Shown: positions 1 through 8,250 of the stretch, one piece after another
How positions within the stretch are numbered: the stretch's first letter is position 1
Layout of the letters: each line of letters begins with the position of its first letter
Origin: Janthinobacterium sp. PAMC25594
Lineage (GTDB): Bacteria > Pseudomonadota > Gammaproteobacteria > Burkholderiales > Burkholderiaceae_D
DNA length: 64,000 nt
Reading direction: 5' to 3'
Assembly (NCBI RefSeq): GCF_019443505.1
Contig: NZ_CP080377.1
Span: 5,766,001 to 5,830,000 of the forward strand
Position numbers and translations under genes: made by a program
The notes under the pieces: model-generated
Seen by the model: only the letters and a program-made list of their open reading frames with translations
What the model was told of the DNA's origin: nothing
Database searches by the model: none

Positions 1-185
1 TCGTGCAATCGGCGCTGGGCATCCCTGTGTCGCTGTTCACCGGTATCTTCGCTATGGCCCGTACGATCGGCTGGATCGCCCAGTGGAACGAAATGATCGC
101 CGACCCAGAGCAAAAAATCGGCCGTCCGCGCCAGCTGTTCGTCGGTTCGACCACGCGCGAAGTACTGCCACTGGACAAGCGTTAA
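1..185 (+). CDS. gltA: Citrate synthase, C-terminal fragment
   Basis: The window opens inside this gene; the reading frame runs from base 3 to a TAA at 183-185 and gives the last 60 residues. The stretch with [20 protein letters not shown], then IAQWNEM and IGRPRQLF, is the conserved C-terminus of hexameric type II citrate synthase, which condenses oxaloacetate and acetyl-CoA at the entry of the TCA cycle. A strong terminator follows at once, so gltA is not co-transcribed with the sucAB operon downstream even though both serve the same cycle. The N-terminal part lies outside the window. Confidence 0.93.
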   Translation, partial: VQSALGIPVSLFTGIFAMARTIGWIAQWNEMIADPEQKIGRPRQLFVGSTTREVLPLDKR

Positions 186-208
186 TCCACGGCGGTATCG
201 AGCAAACA

Positions 209-236
209 AAAAACGGGCTTCGGCCCGTTTTTTTAT
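209..236 (+). terminator. Rho-independent terminator of gltA
   Basis: The stem AAACGGGC / GCCCGTTT with a TTCG tetraloop (211-230) is followed by a run of T. It starts about 25 bases after the gltA stop codon. Confidence 0.93.
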
Positions 237-254
237 GCGCGGAAGATGCCCGGA

Positions 255-710
255 TCAGTCGAGCGCCGCCAGCAGCGACTGCAGGCACACGCTGCCGCCT
301 TCGAGCTGCAGGCTGGCGCCCTCATGGATGTGCGGCATGACGATGCGGCGCGGCGCATTGTGCTTGAGGATGCCGCCCCAGTGGGCGACCCTGGCGCCGG
401 CCTGGCGCCGGATTGCCTCGACCGTGGCGCCGCTGGCCAGGATGTCGGCGTGCGGAAAGGCTTGCTGCAGCACGCCCAGGCCGAAATAGGCTTGCGGTTC
501 GGCCGCGCTGATATAGATGGTGGTCAGGCGCTTGCCGCTGGCGGTGATGGTGTGCGCTAACTGCGCCGCATCGTCGCGCAGGAACTGGGCATTGACGAGG
601 ATGGCATCGGCCATGCCGCTCAGCAGCAGCGAGGTGGACGGCGCGCGGCCCAGCACGTCCAGGCGGAAGGCGTCAAGGGTGCCGGAGGGGCGGGCGGCGC
701 GTGCCAGCAT
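255..710 (-). CDS. Truncated, probably inactive metallo-beta-lactamase-fold protein
   Basis: An ATG at 708-710 gives a 151-residue protein. The segment from about residue 12 to 110 (DAFRL, SGKRLTTIYIS, AYFGLGVLQQAFP, AHWG) resembles the N-terminal half of MBL-fold hydrolases that carry a SHSDPDYYFGL-type metal motif. Here that motif reads ISAAEPQAYFGL (residues 67-78), so the metal-binding His and Asp positions are lost. The protein also stops at about half the roughly 290 residues I expect for the family, after GGSVCLQSLLAALD. It is divergent from a LysR gene, the usual arrangement of regulator and target. I infer a decaying gene or a non-catalytic remnant; the family assignment rests on remembered motif similarity only. 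Confidence 0.6.
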   Translation of the reverse strand: MLARAARPSGTLDAFRLDVLGRAPSTSLLLSGMADAILVNAQFLRDDAAQLAHTITASGKRLTTIYISAAEPQAYFGLGVLQQAFPHADILASGATVEAIRRQAGARVAHWGGILKHNAPRRIVMPHIHEGASLQLEGGSVCLQSLLAALD

Positions 711-781
711 AGGATTCTTTCGATATTCGATACTCTTGCTGCATATTATCCTTTCGACCAAATGCGACAAATAGGGTAGAT

Positions 782-798
782 TGCAATACTTAGTTGCA
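782..798. promoter_or_regulatory. Possible LysR-type operator
   Basis: TGCAA-N7-TTGCA is an interrupted palindrome 30 bases upstream of the LysR start, in the divergent intergenic region 711-827. LysR regulators typically bind such dyads near their own promoter. No binding data support it. Confidence 0.35.
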
Positions 799-827
799 TG
801 GATCGGATGAATCAAGGGAGTACCCGC

Positions 828-1802
828 ATGGATCGCATCACCGCCGCACAAGTATTCGTCGCCATCGCCGAGCGTGGCAGCATGGTGGCCGCCAGCGAGG
901 CGCTCGATATGTCGCGCGCCATGGTGACGCGCTACCTGGCCGAGATGGAGCAGTGGGCGGGGGCGCGCCTGCTGCATCGCACCACGCGCCGGCTGAGCCT
1001 GACGGACGCGGGCGAGGCCACGCTGGCGCGCTGCCGGCAGATGCTGGAAGTGGCCGGCGCCATGGCCGTCGCCTCGCCCGGGGAGGTCGACACGCCGCAC
1101 GGCTTGCTGCGCATTACCTGCTCGCAATCACTGGCGCAGACGGCGCTCGCTGGCGCAGTGACCGCTTACCTGCGGCGCTACCCGCGCGCCGCCGTCGACC
1201 TGCAGATGGAGAACCGCGCCGTCAACCTGGTGGAGCAGCGCATCGACCTGGCGATCCGCATCACGAACGCGCTCGAACCGAACCTGATCGCGCGCCAGCT
1301 GGCCAGTTGCGCCTCGGTGGTGTGCGCCGCACCATCGTATCTGGCGGCGCACGGCACGCCGCGCCGGGCGCAAGACCTGGCCCTGCATAACTGCCTGACC
1401 TATACGTATTTCGGCAAGAGCCTGTGGCAGTTCACGCACGACGGGGAAGCGCTCACTGTCCCCGTCAGCGGCCGCCTGTCGGCGAATGAGTCGCTGGTGC
1501 TGCTGGTGGCGACGGTGGCGGGGGCGGGCATCGCCATGCAGCCGCGCTATTCGGCCGCGCCGCTGATCGCCAGCGGGCAACTGGTGGAGCTGCTGCCCGC
1601 TTACGTGCCGCAGGACATGGGCATCTATGGTATCTACACCTCGCGCCAGCACATGTCGCCGCTGCTGCGCACCATGCTCGACTTCCTGGTGGACTGGTTT
1701 GCCGGCGATGCCGATTGGCTGGCGGCCATCGCGGCGGCGCCGTTGCCGGGCAGACCAGTCGGGCGCAAGCGGCACGCCAGCGCGGGTGTGAAAGTGCCGT
1801 AA
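828..1802 (+). CDS. LysR-family transcriptional regulator
   Basis: This 324-residue protein has an N-terminal winged HTH (RITAAQVFVAIAERGSM...ASEALDMSRAMVTRYLAEME, about residues 2-60) and a LysR substrate-binding domain, with typical segments such as GLLRITCSQSLAQ and the recycling-type PRYSAAPLI. I chose the ATG at 828 because AAGGGAG lies 8 bases upstream; an ATG at 798 in the same frame lacks a good Shine-Dalgarno. It is divergent from the damaged MBL-like gene, its likely target. The sequence of the DNA-binding domain is closest in character to the CrgA/DsdC-like group common in Burkholderiales. The inducer is unknown. Confidence 0.88.
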   Translation: MDRITAAQVFVAIAERGSMVAASEALDMSRAMVTRYLAEMEQWAGARLLHRTTRRLSLTDAGEATLARCRQMLEVAGAMAVASPGEVDTPHGLLRITCSQSLAQTALAGAVTAYLRRYPRAAVDLQMENRAVNLVEQRIDLAIRITNALEPNLIARQLASCASVVCAAPSYLAAHGTPRRAQDLALHNCLTYTYFGKSLWQFTHDGEALTVPVSGRLSANESLVLLVATVAGAGIAMQPRYSAAPLIASGQLVELLPAYVPQDMGIYGIYTSRQHMSPLLRTMLDFLVDWFAGDADWLAAIAAAPLPGRPVGRKRHASAGVKVP

Positions 1803-1883
1803 GCGCAACAGTAACAGGCTGGCAAGCCCGGTAAAATCAGCACGCAGCTTACATTTGCTTGCCAAATAAAATTCAACTTGTCG

Positions 1884-1913
1884 TTGTTGCGTTACAATAC
1901 CGCGTGCTATTCT
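1884..1913 (+). promoter_or_regulatory. Candidate sigma70 promoter of sucA
   Basis: TTGTTG (1884-1889) and TATTCT (1908-1913) are separated by 18 bases, and TGC directly before the second box makes an extended -10. It lies in the 256-base gap between the LysR gene and sucA, leaving a leader of roughly 140 bases. Confidence 0.35.
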
Positions 1914-2058
1914 AAATGACGGTATGCAGAATGCTGGTGCAATAAAAAAGCCCTTCCCCACAACTTGATGTGCAATCCGCTAACCGGTCAGGCCGTGTCG
2001 CGGAAGGTTAGATTAACCCGCTAATTCCTCGCGAAACGCGAAGAAAGGTGAGCAATAT

Positions 2059-4911
2059 ATGCAGCAATTAACGACCAACTCCTACCTGTTCGGTGGGAAT
2101 GCTCCGTACGTGGAAGACCTGTACGAGGCGTATCTGAACAACCCAGGCTCGGTACCCGATAACTGGCGCTCCTACTTCGACGCGATGCAGCACGTGCCTG
2201 CCGTCGATGGCAGCAACAAGCCTGACGTGGCGCATGCCTCCGTCGTCGCCTCGTTCGCCGAGCGCGCAAAAGCTGGTCCGATCCGCACCGTGACCGCTTC
2301 CTTCGATGCTGAAATGGGCCGCAAGCGCGTCGCCGCGACACAGTTGATCGCCGCTTACCGCTACCTCGGTTCGCACTGGGCCAACCTGGATCCGCTGCAA
2401 CGCCAGGAACGTCCGATGATCCCTGAGCTCGAGCCGAGCTTCTACGGATTCACCGATGCGGACATGGACACCGTGTTCAACATCAGCAATACCTATTTTG
2501 GCCCCGAGACCGCCACCCTGCGCGATCTGCTGAACTATCTGCGCGATACCTACACGCGTTCGATCGGCGCCGAATTCATGTACATCTCCGACCCGGCCGA
2601 AAAGCGCTGGTTGCAAGAGAAACTGGAATCGATCCGCTCCACCCCGAATTTCACTCCAGAGAAAAAAATCCACATCCTCGACCGCCTGACCGCGGCTGAA
2701 GGCCTGGAACGCTATCTGCACACCCGTTACGTGGGCCAGAAGCGCTTCTCCCTGGAAGGCGGCGAAACCTTCATCGCCTCGATGGATGAAACCATCCAGC
2801 GCGCCGGCGAAAAAGGCGTGCAGGAAATCGTCATCGGCATGGCCCACCGCGGCCGCCTGAACGTACTGGTGAACACCCTTGGCAAGGCGCCGCAGGAACT
2901 GTTCGAAGAATTCGAAGGCAAGCATGGCGACGACCTGCCTGCCGGCGACGTGAAGTACCATCAAGGCTTCTCGTCGGACATCTCCACCGCGGGCGGCCCG
3001 GTCCACCTGTCGCTGGCGTTCAACCCGTCGCACCTGGAAATCGTCAACCCTGTGGTCGAAGGTTCCGTCAAGGCCCGCATGGATCGCCGCGGCGACGCGC
3101 AGGGCGCGCAAGTGCTGCCTATCCTGGTGCACGGCGATGCCGCTTTCGCCGGCCAGGGCGTGGTCATGGAAACGCTGAATCTGGCGCAAACCCGTGGCTA
3201 CCATACGGGCGGCACGGTGCATATCGTGATCAACAACCAGATCGGTTTCACCACTTCGGATCCGCGCGATGCGCGCTCGACCCTGTACTGCTCGGACGTC
3301 GTCAAGATGATCGAAGCACCGGTCCTGCACATCAACGCCGATGATCCTGAAGCCGTGGTGCTGGCGACGCAAATCGCGCTCGACTACCGCATGGAATTCA
3401 AGAAGGACATCGTCCTCGACATCATCTGCTACCGCAAGCTGGGCCACAATGAGCAGGATACGCCGGCACTGACGCAGCCACTGATGTACAAGAAGATCGG
3501 CCAGCATCCAGGCACCCGCAAGCTGTACGCGGACAAGCTGGTGGCGCAAGGCGTGATCCCTGCCGATGGCGGCGACAAGATGGTGGCCGCTTTCCGCGAC
3601 GCCATGGACGCCGGCAAGCATACCGTCGATCCGGTCATCTCGAACTTCAAGAACAAGTACGCCGTCGACTGGCTGCCGTTCCTGAACAAGAAATGGACCG
3701 ATTCGGCCGACACCGCCGTGCCGATGACGGAGCTGAAACGCCTGGCCACGCGCATCACCACCGTGCCGGAAGACTTCAAGGTCCACTCGCTGGTGGAAAA
3801 AGTCCTGGGCGACCGCGCCACCATGGGCCGCGGCGAAATGAACCTGGACTGGGGCATGGGCGAACACCTGGCCTACGCTTCGCTGGTATCGTCCGGCTAC
3901 GCCATCCGCCTGACGGGCCAGGATGCGGGCCGCGGCACCTTCGTGCACCGCCACGCCGTCTTGCATGACCAGAACCGCGAGCGCTGGGATGCCGGTACCT
4001 ACATTCCGCTGCAAAACGTGTCGGACAACCAGGCGCCGTTCACCGTCATCGACTCGGTGCTGTCCGAAGAAGCCGTACTGGCCTTCGAATACGGCTACTC
4101 GACCGCTGAACCGAACACGCTGACGATCTGGGAAGCCCAGTTCGGCGACTTCGCCAACGGCGCGCAAGTGGTGATCGACCAATTCATCAGCTCCGGCGAA
4201 GTGAAGTGGGGCCGCGCTTCGGGCCTGGTCATGATGCTGCCGCACGGTTACGAAGGCCAGGGTCCTGAGCACTCGTCCGCGCGTCCCGAGCGTTTCCTGC
4301 AGCTGTGCGCAGACAACAACATGCAAGTGGTGCAGCCGACGACGGCTTCGCAGATCTTCCATTTGCTGCGCCGCCAGATGGTGCGCCAGTTCCGCAAGCC
4401 GCTGGTCATCCTGACGCCGAAGTCGCTGTTGCGCAACAAGGATGCCGGTTCGCCGCTGACCGACCTGGCCAAGGGTGGTTTCCAGACCGTGATCGGCGAA
4501 GTCGACGACAAAATCGATGCCAAGAAAGTCAAGCGCGTCGTCGCCTGCTCGGGCAAGGTCTACTACGACCTGGTCAACGCACGCAAGACACGCGGCCAGA
4601 CCGACACGGCCATCGTGCGCCTGGAACAGCTGTATCCGTTCCCGCACAAGTCGTTCGCAGCTGAACTGAAGAAGTTCCCGAACCTGGTCGAAGTGGTATG
4701 GGCCCAGGACGAGCCGCAAAACCAGGGCGCCTGGTTCCAGATCCAGCACAACATCTTCGAAGGCCTGGAATCGGGTCAGCGTCTGGCTTACGCCGGCCGT
4801 CCTGCTTCGGCGTCGCCTGCTGTCGGTTACTATGACAAGCACTACGCCCAGCAAAAAGATCTGCTGGAAACGGCATTCTCGAAGCTGAAGGGTTTTATCC
4901 TGACCAAGTAA
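2059..4911 (+). CDS. sucA: 2-oxoglutarate dehydrogenase E1 component
   Basis: SucA is the thiamine-diphosphate-dependent E1 subunit that decarboxylates 2-oxoglutarate and transfers the succinyl group to the lipoyl arm of E2. The 950-residue length fits the family. Diagnostic segments are the N-terminal E2-binding region (NSYLFGGNAPYVEDLY), MAHRGRLNVLVN (A262 onward), the GDAAFAGQG motif starting at G359 and the NNQIGF motif near residue 392, then a C-terminal transketolase-like domain. AAAGGTGAG 8 bases upstream of the ATG at 2059 fixes the start. sucB follows after 117 bases, then a PspC gene and lpd, so all three enzyme components are encoded together. Confidence 0.98.
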   Translation: MQQLTTNSYLFGGNAPYVEDLYEAYLNNPGSVPDNWRSYFDAMQHVPAVDGSNKPDVAHASVVASFAERAKAGPIRTVTASFDAEMGRKRVAATQLIAAYRYLGSHWANLDPLQRQERPMIPELEPSFYGFTDADMDTVFNISNTYFGPETATLRDLLNYLRDTYTRSIGAEFMYISDPAEKRWLQEKLESIRSTPNFTPEKKIHILDRLTAAEGLERYLHTRYVGQKRFSLEGGETFIASMDETIQRAGEKGVQEIVIGMAHRGRLNVLVNTLGKAPQELFEEFEGKHGDDLPAGDVKYHQGFSSDISTAGGPVHLSLAFNPSHLEIVNPVVEGSVKARMDRRGDAQGAQVLPILVHGDAAFAGQGVVMETLNLAQTRGYHTGGTVHIVINNQIGFTTSDPRDARSTLYCSDVVKMIEAPVLHINADDPEAVVLATQIALDYRMEFKKDIVLDIICYRKLGHNEQDTPALTQPLMYKKIGQHPGTRKLYADKLVAQGVIPADGGDKMVAAFRDAMDAGKHTVDPVISNFKNKYAVDWLPFLNKKWTDSADTAVPMTELKRLATRITTVPEDFKVHSLVEKVLGDRATMGRGEMNLDWGMGEHLAYASLVSSGYAIRLTGQDAGRGTFVHRHAVLHDQNRERWDAGTYIPLQNVSDNQAPFTVIDSVLSEEAVLAFEYGYSTAEPNTLTIWEAQFGDFANGAQVVIDQFISSGEVKWGRASGLVMMLPHGYEGQGPEHSSARPERFLQLCADNNMQVVQPTTASQIFHLLRRQMVRQFRKPLVILTPKSLLRNKDAGSPLTDLAKGGFQTVIGEVDDKIDAKKVKRVVACSGKVYYDLVNARKTRGQTDTAIVRLEQLYPFPHKSFAAELKKFPNLVEVVWAQDEPQNQGAWFQIQHNIFEGLESGQRLAYAGRPASASPAVGYYDKHYAQQKDLLETAFSKLKGFILTK

Positions 4912-4925
4912 GTGGCAGGGTAACG

Positions 4926-5000
4926 GGCGCCATGTGTATGCATGGCGCCTGTTCGCATACATCGTGACGGAGCGCCGCCCTTGCTACGCAGGGGCGGCGC
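4926..5000 (+). promoter_or_regulatory. Two tandem intercistronic hairpins between sucA and sucB
   Basis: GGCGCCATG (4926-4934) pairs with CATGGCGCC (4941-4949), and GCGCCGCCC (4972-4980) pairs with GGGCGGCGC (4992-5000). Neither has a T-run, so they look like mRNA-stabilising or processing structures, or a weak attenuator, rather than true terminators. Confidence 0.6.
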
Positions 5001-5028
5001 CGCAATAACAAAATAAACGGAGTTTTAC

Positions 5029-6285
5029 ATGGCACAAATCGAAGTCAAAGTTCCCCAGTTGTCGGAATCGGTTGCAGAAGCGACCCTGCTGGCATGGCAC
5101 AAGAAAGTCGGCGAGCCAGTCGCGCGCGACGAAAACATGATCGATATCGAAACCGATAAAGTGGTGCTGGAACTGCCGGCGCCCGCCGCTGGCGTGATCG
5201 TGCAGATCATCAAGGCTGACGGCGCCATTGTCGTCGCCGGCGAAGTCATCGCCATCATCGATACCGATGGCTCGGCCAAGGTCAGCCCGATGGAAGTGTC
5301 CGCCGTGCCTGCGCCAGCCCTGGCTGCCGCCGCCCAGGACGCCGCGACCGCATCCGCACCAGCCGCTGCCACCAAAGGCGATGTCGCCATGCCTGCCGCT
5401 GCCAAGATCCTGTCCGAAAAAGGTCTGTCCGCTGGCGACGTCGCCGGTTCCGGCAAAGACGGCCGCGTGACCAAGGGCGACGCCCTGGCCGCTTCCGCCA
5501 AGCCAGCTGTCGCGCCATTGGCGCCAGCCGCCGCCAAGCCGGCGCTGCAGCAAGTTGCCACGCCATCGGCCGCCAGCCTGGGCGACCGCCCTGAAGAGCG
5601 CGTGCCGATGAGCCGCTTGCGCGCACGTATCGCCGAACGCCTGCTGCAATCGCAATCGACGAACGCCATCCTGACCACGTTCAATGAAGTGAACATGCAG
5701 CCGGTCATCGACCTGCGCAACAAGTACAAGGACAAGTTCGAGAAAGAGCACGGCGTCAAGCTGGGCTTCATGTCCTTCTTCGTCAAGGCCGCCGTCGCCG
5801 CCCTGAAAAAATACCCGATCATCAATGCCTCCGTTGACGGCAACGACATCGTCTACCACGGCTACTTCGACATCGGCATCGCTGTCGGTTCGCCACGCGG
5901 CCTGGTCGTGCCTATCATCCGCAATGCGGACCAGCTGTCGATCGCCGACATCGAGAAAAAAATCGGTGAATTCGGCGCGAAAGCCAAGGAAGGCAAGCTG
6001 ACCCTGGACGACCTGACGGGCGGCACGTTCTCGATCTCGAACGGCGGCACCTTCGGCTCCATGCTGTCGACCCCGATCATCAACCCGCCACAATCGGCCA
6101 TCCTGGGCGTGCATGCGACCAAGGACCGCGCCGTTGTCGAAAACGGCCAGATCGTGGTGCGTCCGATGAACTACCTGGCCATGTCCTACGACCACCGCAT
6201 CATCGACGGCCGCGAAGCCGTCCTGGGCCTGGTGGCGATGAAAGAAGCGCTGGAAGATCCCGCACGCCTGTTGCTGGACCTGTAA
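5029..6285 (+). CDS. sucB: Dihydrolipoyl succinyltransferase, 2-oxoglutarate dehydrogenase E2
   Basis: SucB forms the E2 core and moves the succinyl group from lipoate to CoA. The 418 residues show an N-terminal lipoyl domain with the modified lysine K44 in ETDKVVLE, an Ala/Pro-rich linker, a peripheral-subunit-binding domain (about residues 120-150, [15 protein letters not shown]), a second linker, and the acyltransferase domain ending with the catalytic [13 protein letters not shown] motif (H389, D393). There is a single lipoyl domain, as in most betaproteobacterial SucB. The start at 5029 follows AAACGGAGT. A GC-rich hairpin without a T-run (6297-6316) follows the stop. Confidence 0.97.
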   Translation: MAQIEVKVPQLSESVAEATLLAWHKKVGEPVARDENMIDIETDKVVLELPAPAAGVIVQIIKADGAIVVAGEVIAIIDTDGSAKVSPMEVSAVPAPALAAAAQDAATASAPAAATKGDVAMPAAAKILSEKGLSAGDVAGSGKDGRVTKGDALAASAKPAVAPLAPAAAKPALQQVATPSAASLGDRPEERVPMSRLRARIAERLLQSQSTNAILTTFNEVNMQPVIDLRNKYKDKFEKEHGVKLGFMSFFVKAAVAALKKYPIINASVDGNDIVYHGYFDIGIAVGSPRGLVVPIIRNADQLSIADIEKKIGEFGAKAKEGKLTLDDLTGGTFSISNGGTFGSMLSTPIINPPQSAILGVHATKDRAVVENGQIVVRPMNYLAMSYDHRIIDGREAVLGLVAMKEALEDPARLLLDL

Positions 6286-6296
6286 GCACTGTAGTC

Positions 6297-6316
6297 CCCC
6301 GGCGTCGCCGCCGGGG
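6297..6316 (+). promoter_or_regulatory. Hairpin after sucB
   Basis: CCCCGGC (6297-6303) pairs with GCCGGGG (6310-6316). There is no T-run, so transcription into the downstream PspC gene and lpd is probably only modulated. Confidence 0.45.
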
Positions 6317-6379
6317 CAATGTAGCTGATACCCCTTGCCAGAAGACGCAGCTGGCTGATCTCAATGAAAGAGGATTCCC

Positions 6380-6760
6380 ATGAACGTCTCTGAAGAAATC
6401 AAGCGTCTGCACGAGTTGCACCTGGCGGGCGCCCTGAGCGACGCGGAATTCGCGCAAGCGAAAGCCAAGCTCCTGAGCAATATCAACCTGGATAAATCGG
6501 ACAGTCCCTCCGCCTCCGGCCCGTCGAACGCGTCGAACGACCTGGTGCAGGAATTCAACCGCCTGCGCCGTTCGCGCAACGACCGCTGGCTCGGTGGCGT
6601 CTGCGGTGGCCTGGGCCGCGCTTCCGGCATGGAAGCGTGGATCTGGCGTCTCGTCTTCGTCCTGTTTACATTGACCTTCGGCTTCGGCGTGGTGATTTAC
6701 CTTCTATTGTGGATTTTCGTACCAGACGAAGAGATTGGAATAACAAAACATGAGTACTAA
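6380..6760 (+). CDS. SHOCT and PspC domain membrane protein
   Basis: The 126-residue protein begins with a SHOCT-like short domain (EEIKRLHELHLAGALSDAEF, about residues 5-32), followed by a Ser-rich linker and a PspC domain (about 62-118) with RSRNDRWLGGVCGGLG and one hydrophobic membrane segment (LVFVLFTLTFGFGVVIYLLL). PspC domains are known from the phage-shock envelope stress response, but no other psp gene is present here. It sits between sucB and lpd and overlaps the start of lpd by 11 bases, so translation of the two is probably coupled. Start: ATG 6380 with AAAGAGGA upstream. The role in this operon is unknown. Confidence 0.85.
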   Translation: MNVSEEIKRLHELHLAGALSDAEFAQAKAKLLSNINLDKSDSPSASGPSNASNDLVQEFNRLRRSRNDRWLGGVCGGLGRASGMEAWIWRLVFVLFTLTFGFGVVIYLLLWIFVPDEEIGITKHEY

Positions 6761-8180
6761 ACAATTTGACGTAGTTGTCATCGGTGCGGGCCCTGGCGGC
6801 TACATCGCCGCCATCCGCGCAGCGCAGCTGGGCTTTTCCGTCGCCTGCGTCGACGAGTGGTCGAACGCCAAGGGCGGCGCCGCTCCTGGCGGTACCTGCA
6901 CCAACGTCGGCTGCATCCCGTCGAAAGCGCTGCTGCAATCGTCCGAGCATTTCGAACACGCGGGCCACAGCTTCGCCGAGCACGGCATCGACGTCGCCGG
7001 CCTGAAGCTGAACCTGGGCCAGATGCTCAAGCGCAAGGACACGGTCGTCAAGCAAAACAACGACGGCATCCTGTACCTGTTCAAGAAGAACAAGATCGCC
7101 TTCTTCCACGGCCGCGCCGCTTTCGCCGCCGCCGCCGCTGGCACGTATGAGATCAGCGTGACGGGCGCAGCCAACGAAACCCTGACGGCCAAGCACGTGG
7201 TCATCGCCACGGGCTCGAACGCGCGCGAATTGCCGGGCGCACCATTTGACGAGAAACTGATCCTGTCGAACACGGGCGCACTGACCATCGACGCCGTACC
7301 CGCCAAGCTGGGCGTCATCGGTGCCGGCGTGATCGGTCTGGAAATGGGCAGCGTCTGGCGCCGCCTGGGTTCCGACGTCACCGTGCTCGAAGGCCTGCCG
7401 GTCTTCCTGGGCGCCGTCGACGAGCAGATCGCCAAGGAAGCGTCGAAGCTGTTCATCAAGCAAGGCTTGAAGATCAACCTCGGTTGCAAGATCGGCGCGA
7501 TCACGCCAGGCAAGAAAGACGTCACCGTGGAATTCGTGGACGCCAAGGGCGAAGCGCAAAAAGCCGTGTTCGACAAACTGATCATCTCGATCGGCCGCAC
7601 GCCGAACACGAATGGCCTGGGTGCCGACAAGGTCGGCCTGCAGCTGGACGAGCGCGGCTTCATCGCCGTCGATGGCGACTGCAAGACCAATCTGCCGAAC
7701 GTCTGGGCAGTGGGCGACGTCGTGCGCGGCCCGATGCTGGCGCACAAGGCGGAAGAAGAAGGCGTTGCCGTGGCCGAGCGTATCGCCGGCCAGCATGGCC
7801 ACACCAACTTCAACACGATTCCGTGGGTGATCTACACCTCGCCGGAAATCGCGTGGGTCGGCAAGACCGAGCAAACCCTGAAGGCGGAAGGCATCGCCTA
7901 CAAGGCCGGCACCTTCCCGTTCATGGCCAACGGCCGTGCGCGCGCGCTGGGCGATACCTCGGGCATGGTGAAATTCCTGGCCGATGCGACCACCGATGAA
8001 ATCCTCGGCGTGCACATCGTCGGCCCGATGGCCTCCGAACTGATTTCCGAAGCCGTCGTGGCGATGGAATTCAAGGCTTCGGCGGAAGACATCGCGCGCA
8101 TCTGCCACGCGCATCCATCCTTGTCGGAAGCGACCAAGGAAGCGGCACTGGCGGTTGACAAGCGCACGTTGAACTTTTAA
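6750..8180 (+). CDS. lpdA: Dihydrolipoyl dehydrogenase (E3)
   Basis: E3 reoxidises dihydrolipoate using FAD, a redox disulfide and NAD+. The 476-residue protein has an N-terminal FAD dinucleotide fold (VVVIGAGPGGYIAAIRAAQLG), the redox-active pair C50/C55 in GGTCTNVGCIPSKALL, an NAD-binding GAGVIGLEMG fold, the second FAD motif around NVWAVGDVVRG and the C-terminal catalytic HAHPSLSEA. It is the third enzyme gene of the 2-oxoglutarate dehydrogenase operon and overlaps the preceding PspC gene. A second, lipoyl-containing E3 is often linked to pyruvate dehydrogenase in this group, so this copy probably serves mainly the Suc complex. Confidence 0.97.
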   Translation: MSTKQFDVVVIGAGPGGYIAAIRAAQLGFSVACVDEWSNAKGGAAPGGTCTNVGCIPSKALLQSSEHFEHAGHSFAEHGIDVAGLKLNLGQMLKRKDTVVKQNNDGILYLFKKNKIAFFHGRAAFAAAAAGTYEISVTGAANETLTAKHVVIATGSNARELPGAPFDEKLILSNTGALTIDAVPAKLGVIGAGVIGLEMGSVWRRLGSDVTVLEGLPVFLGAVDEQIAKEASKLFIKQGLKINLGCKIGAITPGKKDVTVEFVDAKGEAQKAVFDKLIISIGRTPNTNGLGADKVGLQLDERGFIAVDGDCKTNLPNVWAVGDVVRGPMLAHKAEEEGVAVAERIAGQHGHTNFNTIPWVIYTSPEIAWVGKTEQTLKAEGIAYKAGTFPFMANGRARALGDTSGMVKFLADATTDEILGVHIVGPMASELISEAVVAMEFKASAEDIARICHAHPSLSEATKEAALAVDKRTLNF

Positions 8181-8197
8181 TTGTAGTTAGTCCTACA

Positions 8198-8229
8198 GGG
8201 GCGCTCGCGGATTTTTTCCGCCGGCGCCC
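8198..8229 (+). promoter_or_regulatory. Intercistronic hairpin between lpd and zapE
   Basis: GGGCGC (8198-8203) pairs with GCGCCC (8224-8229), with an inner CGG/CCG stem around a T-rich loop. It could attenuate read-through into zapE. Confidence 0.45.
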
Positions 8230-8250
8230 TTGTGCGTTAAAGCGAATCCC

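Noticed and set aside
2068..4962. A 964-codon open frame on the minus strand across sucA
   Set aside because: It is an antisense shadow created by GC-rich codon bias: no Shine-Dalgarno, no domain, and the plus-strand frame is unmistakably SucA.
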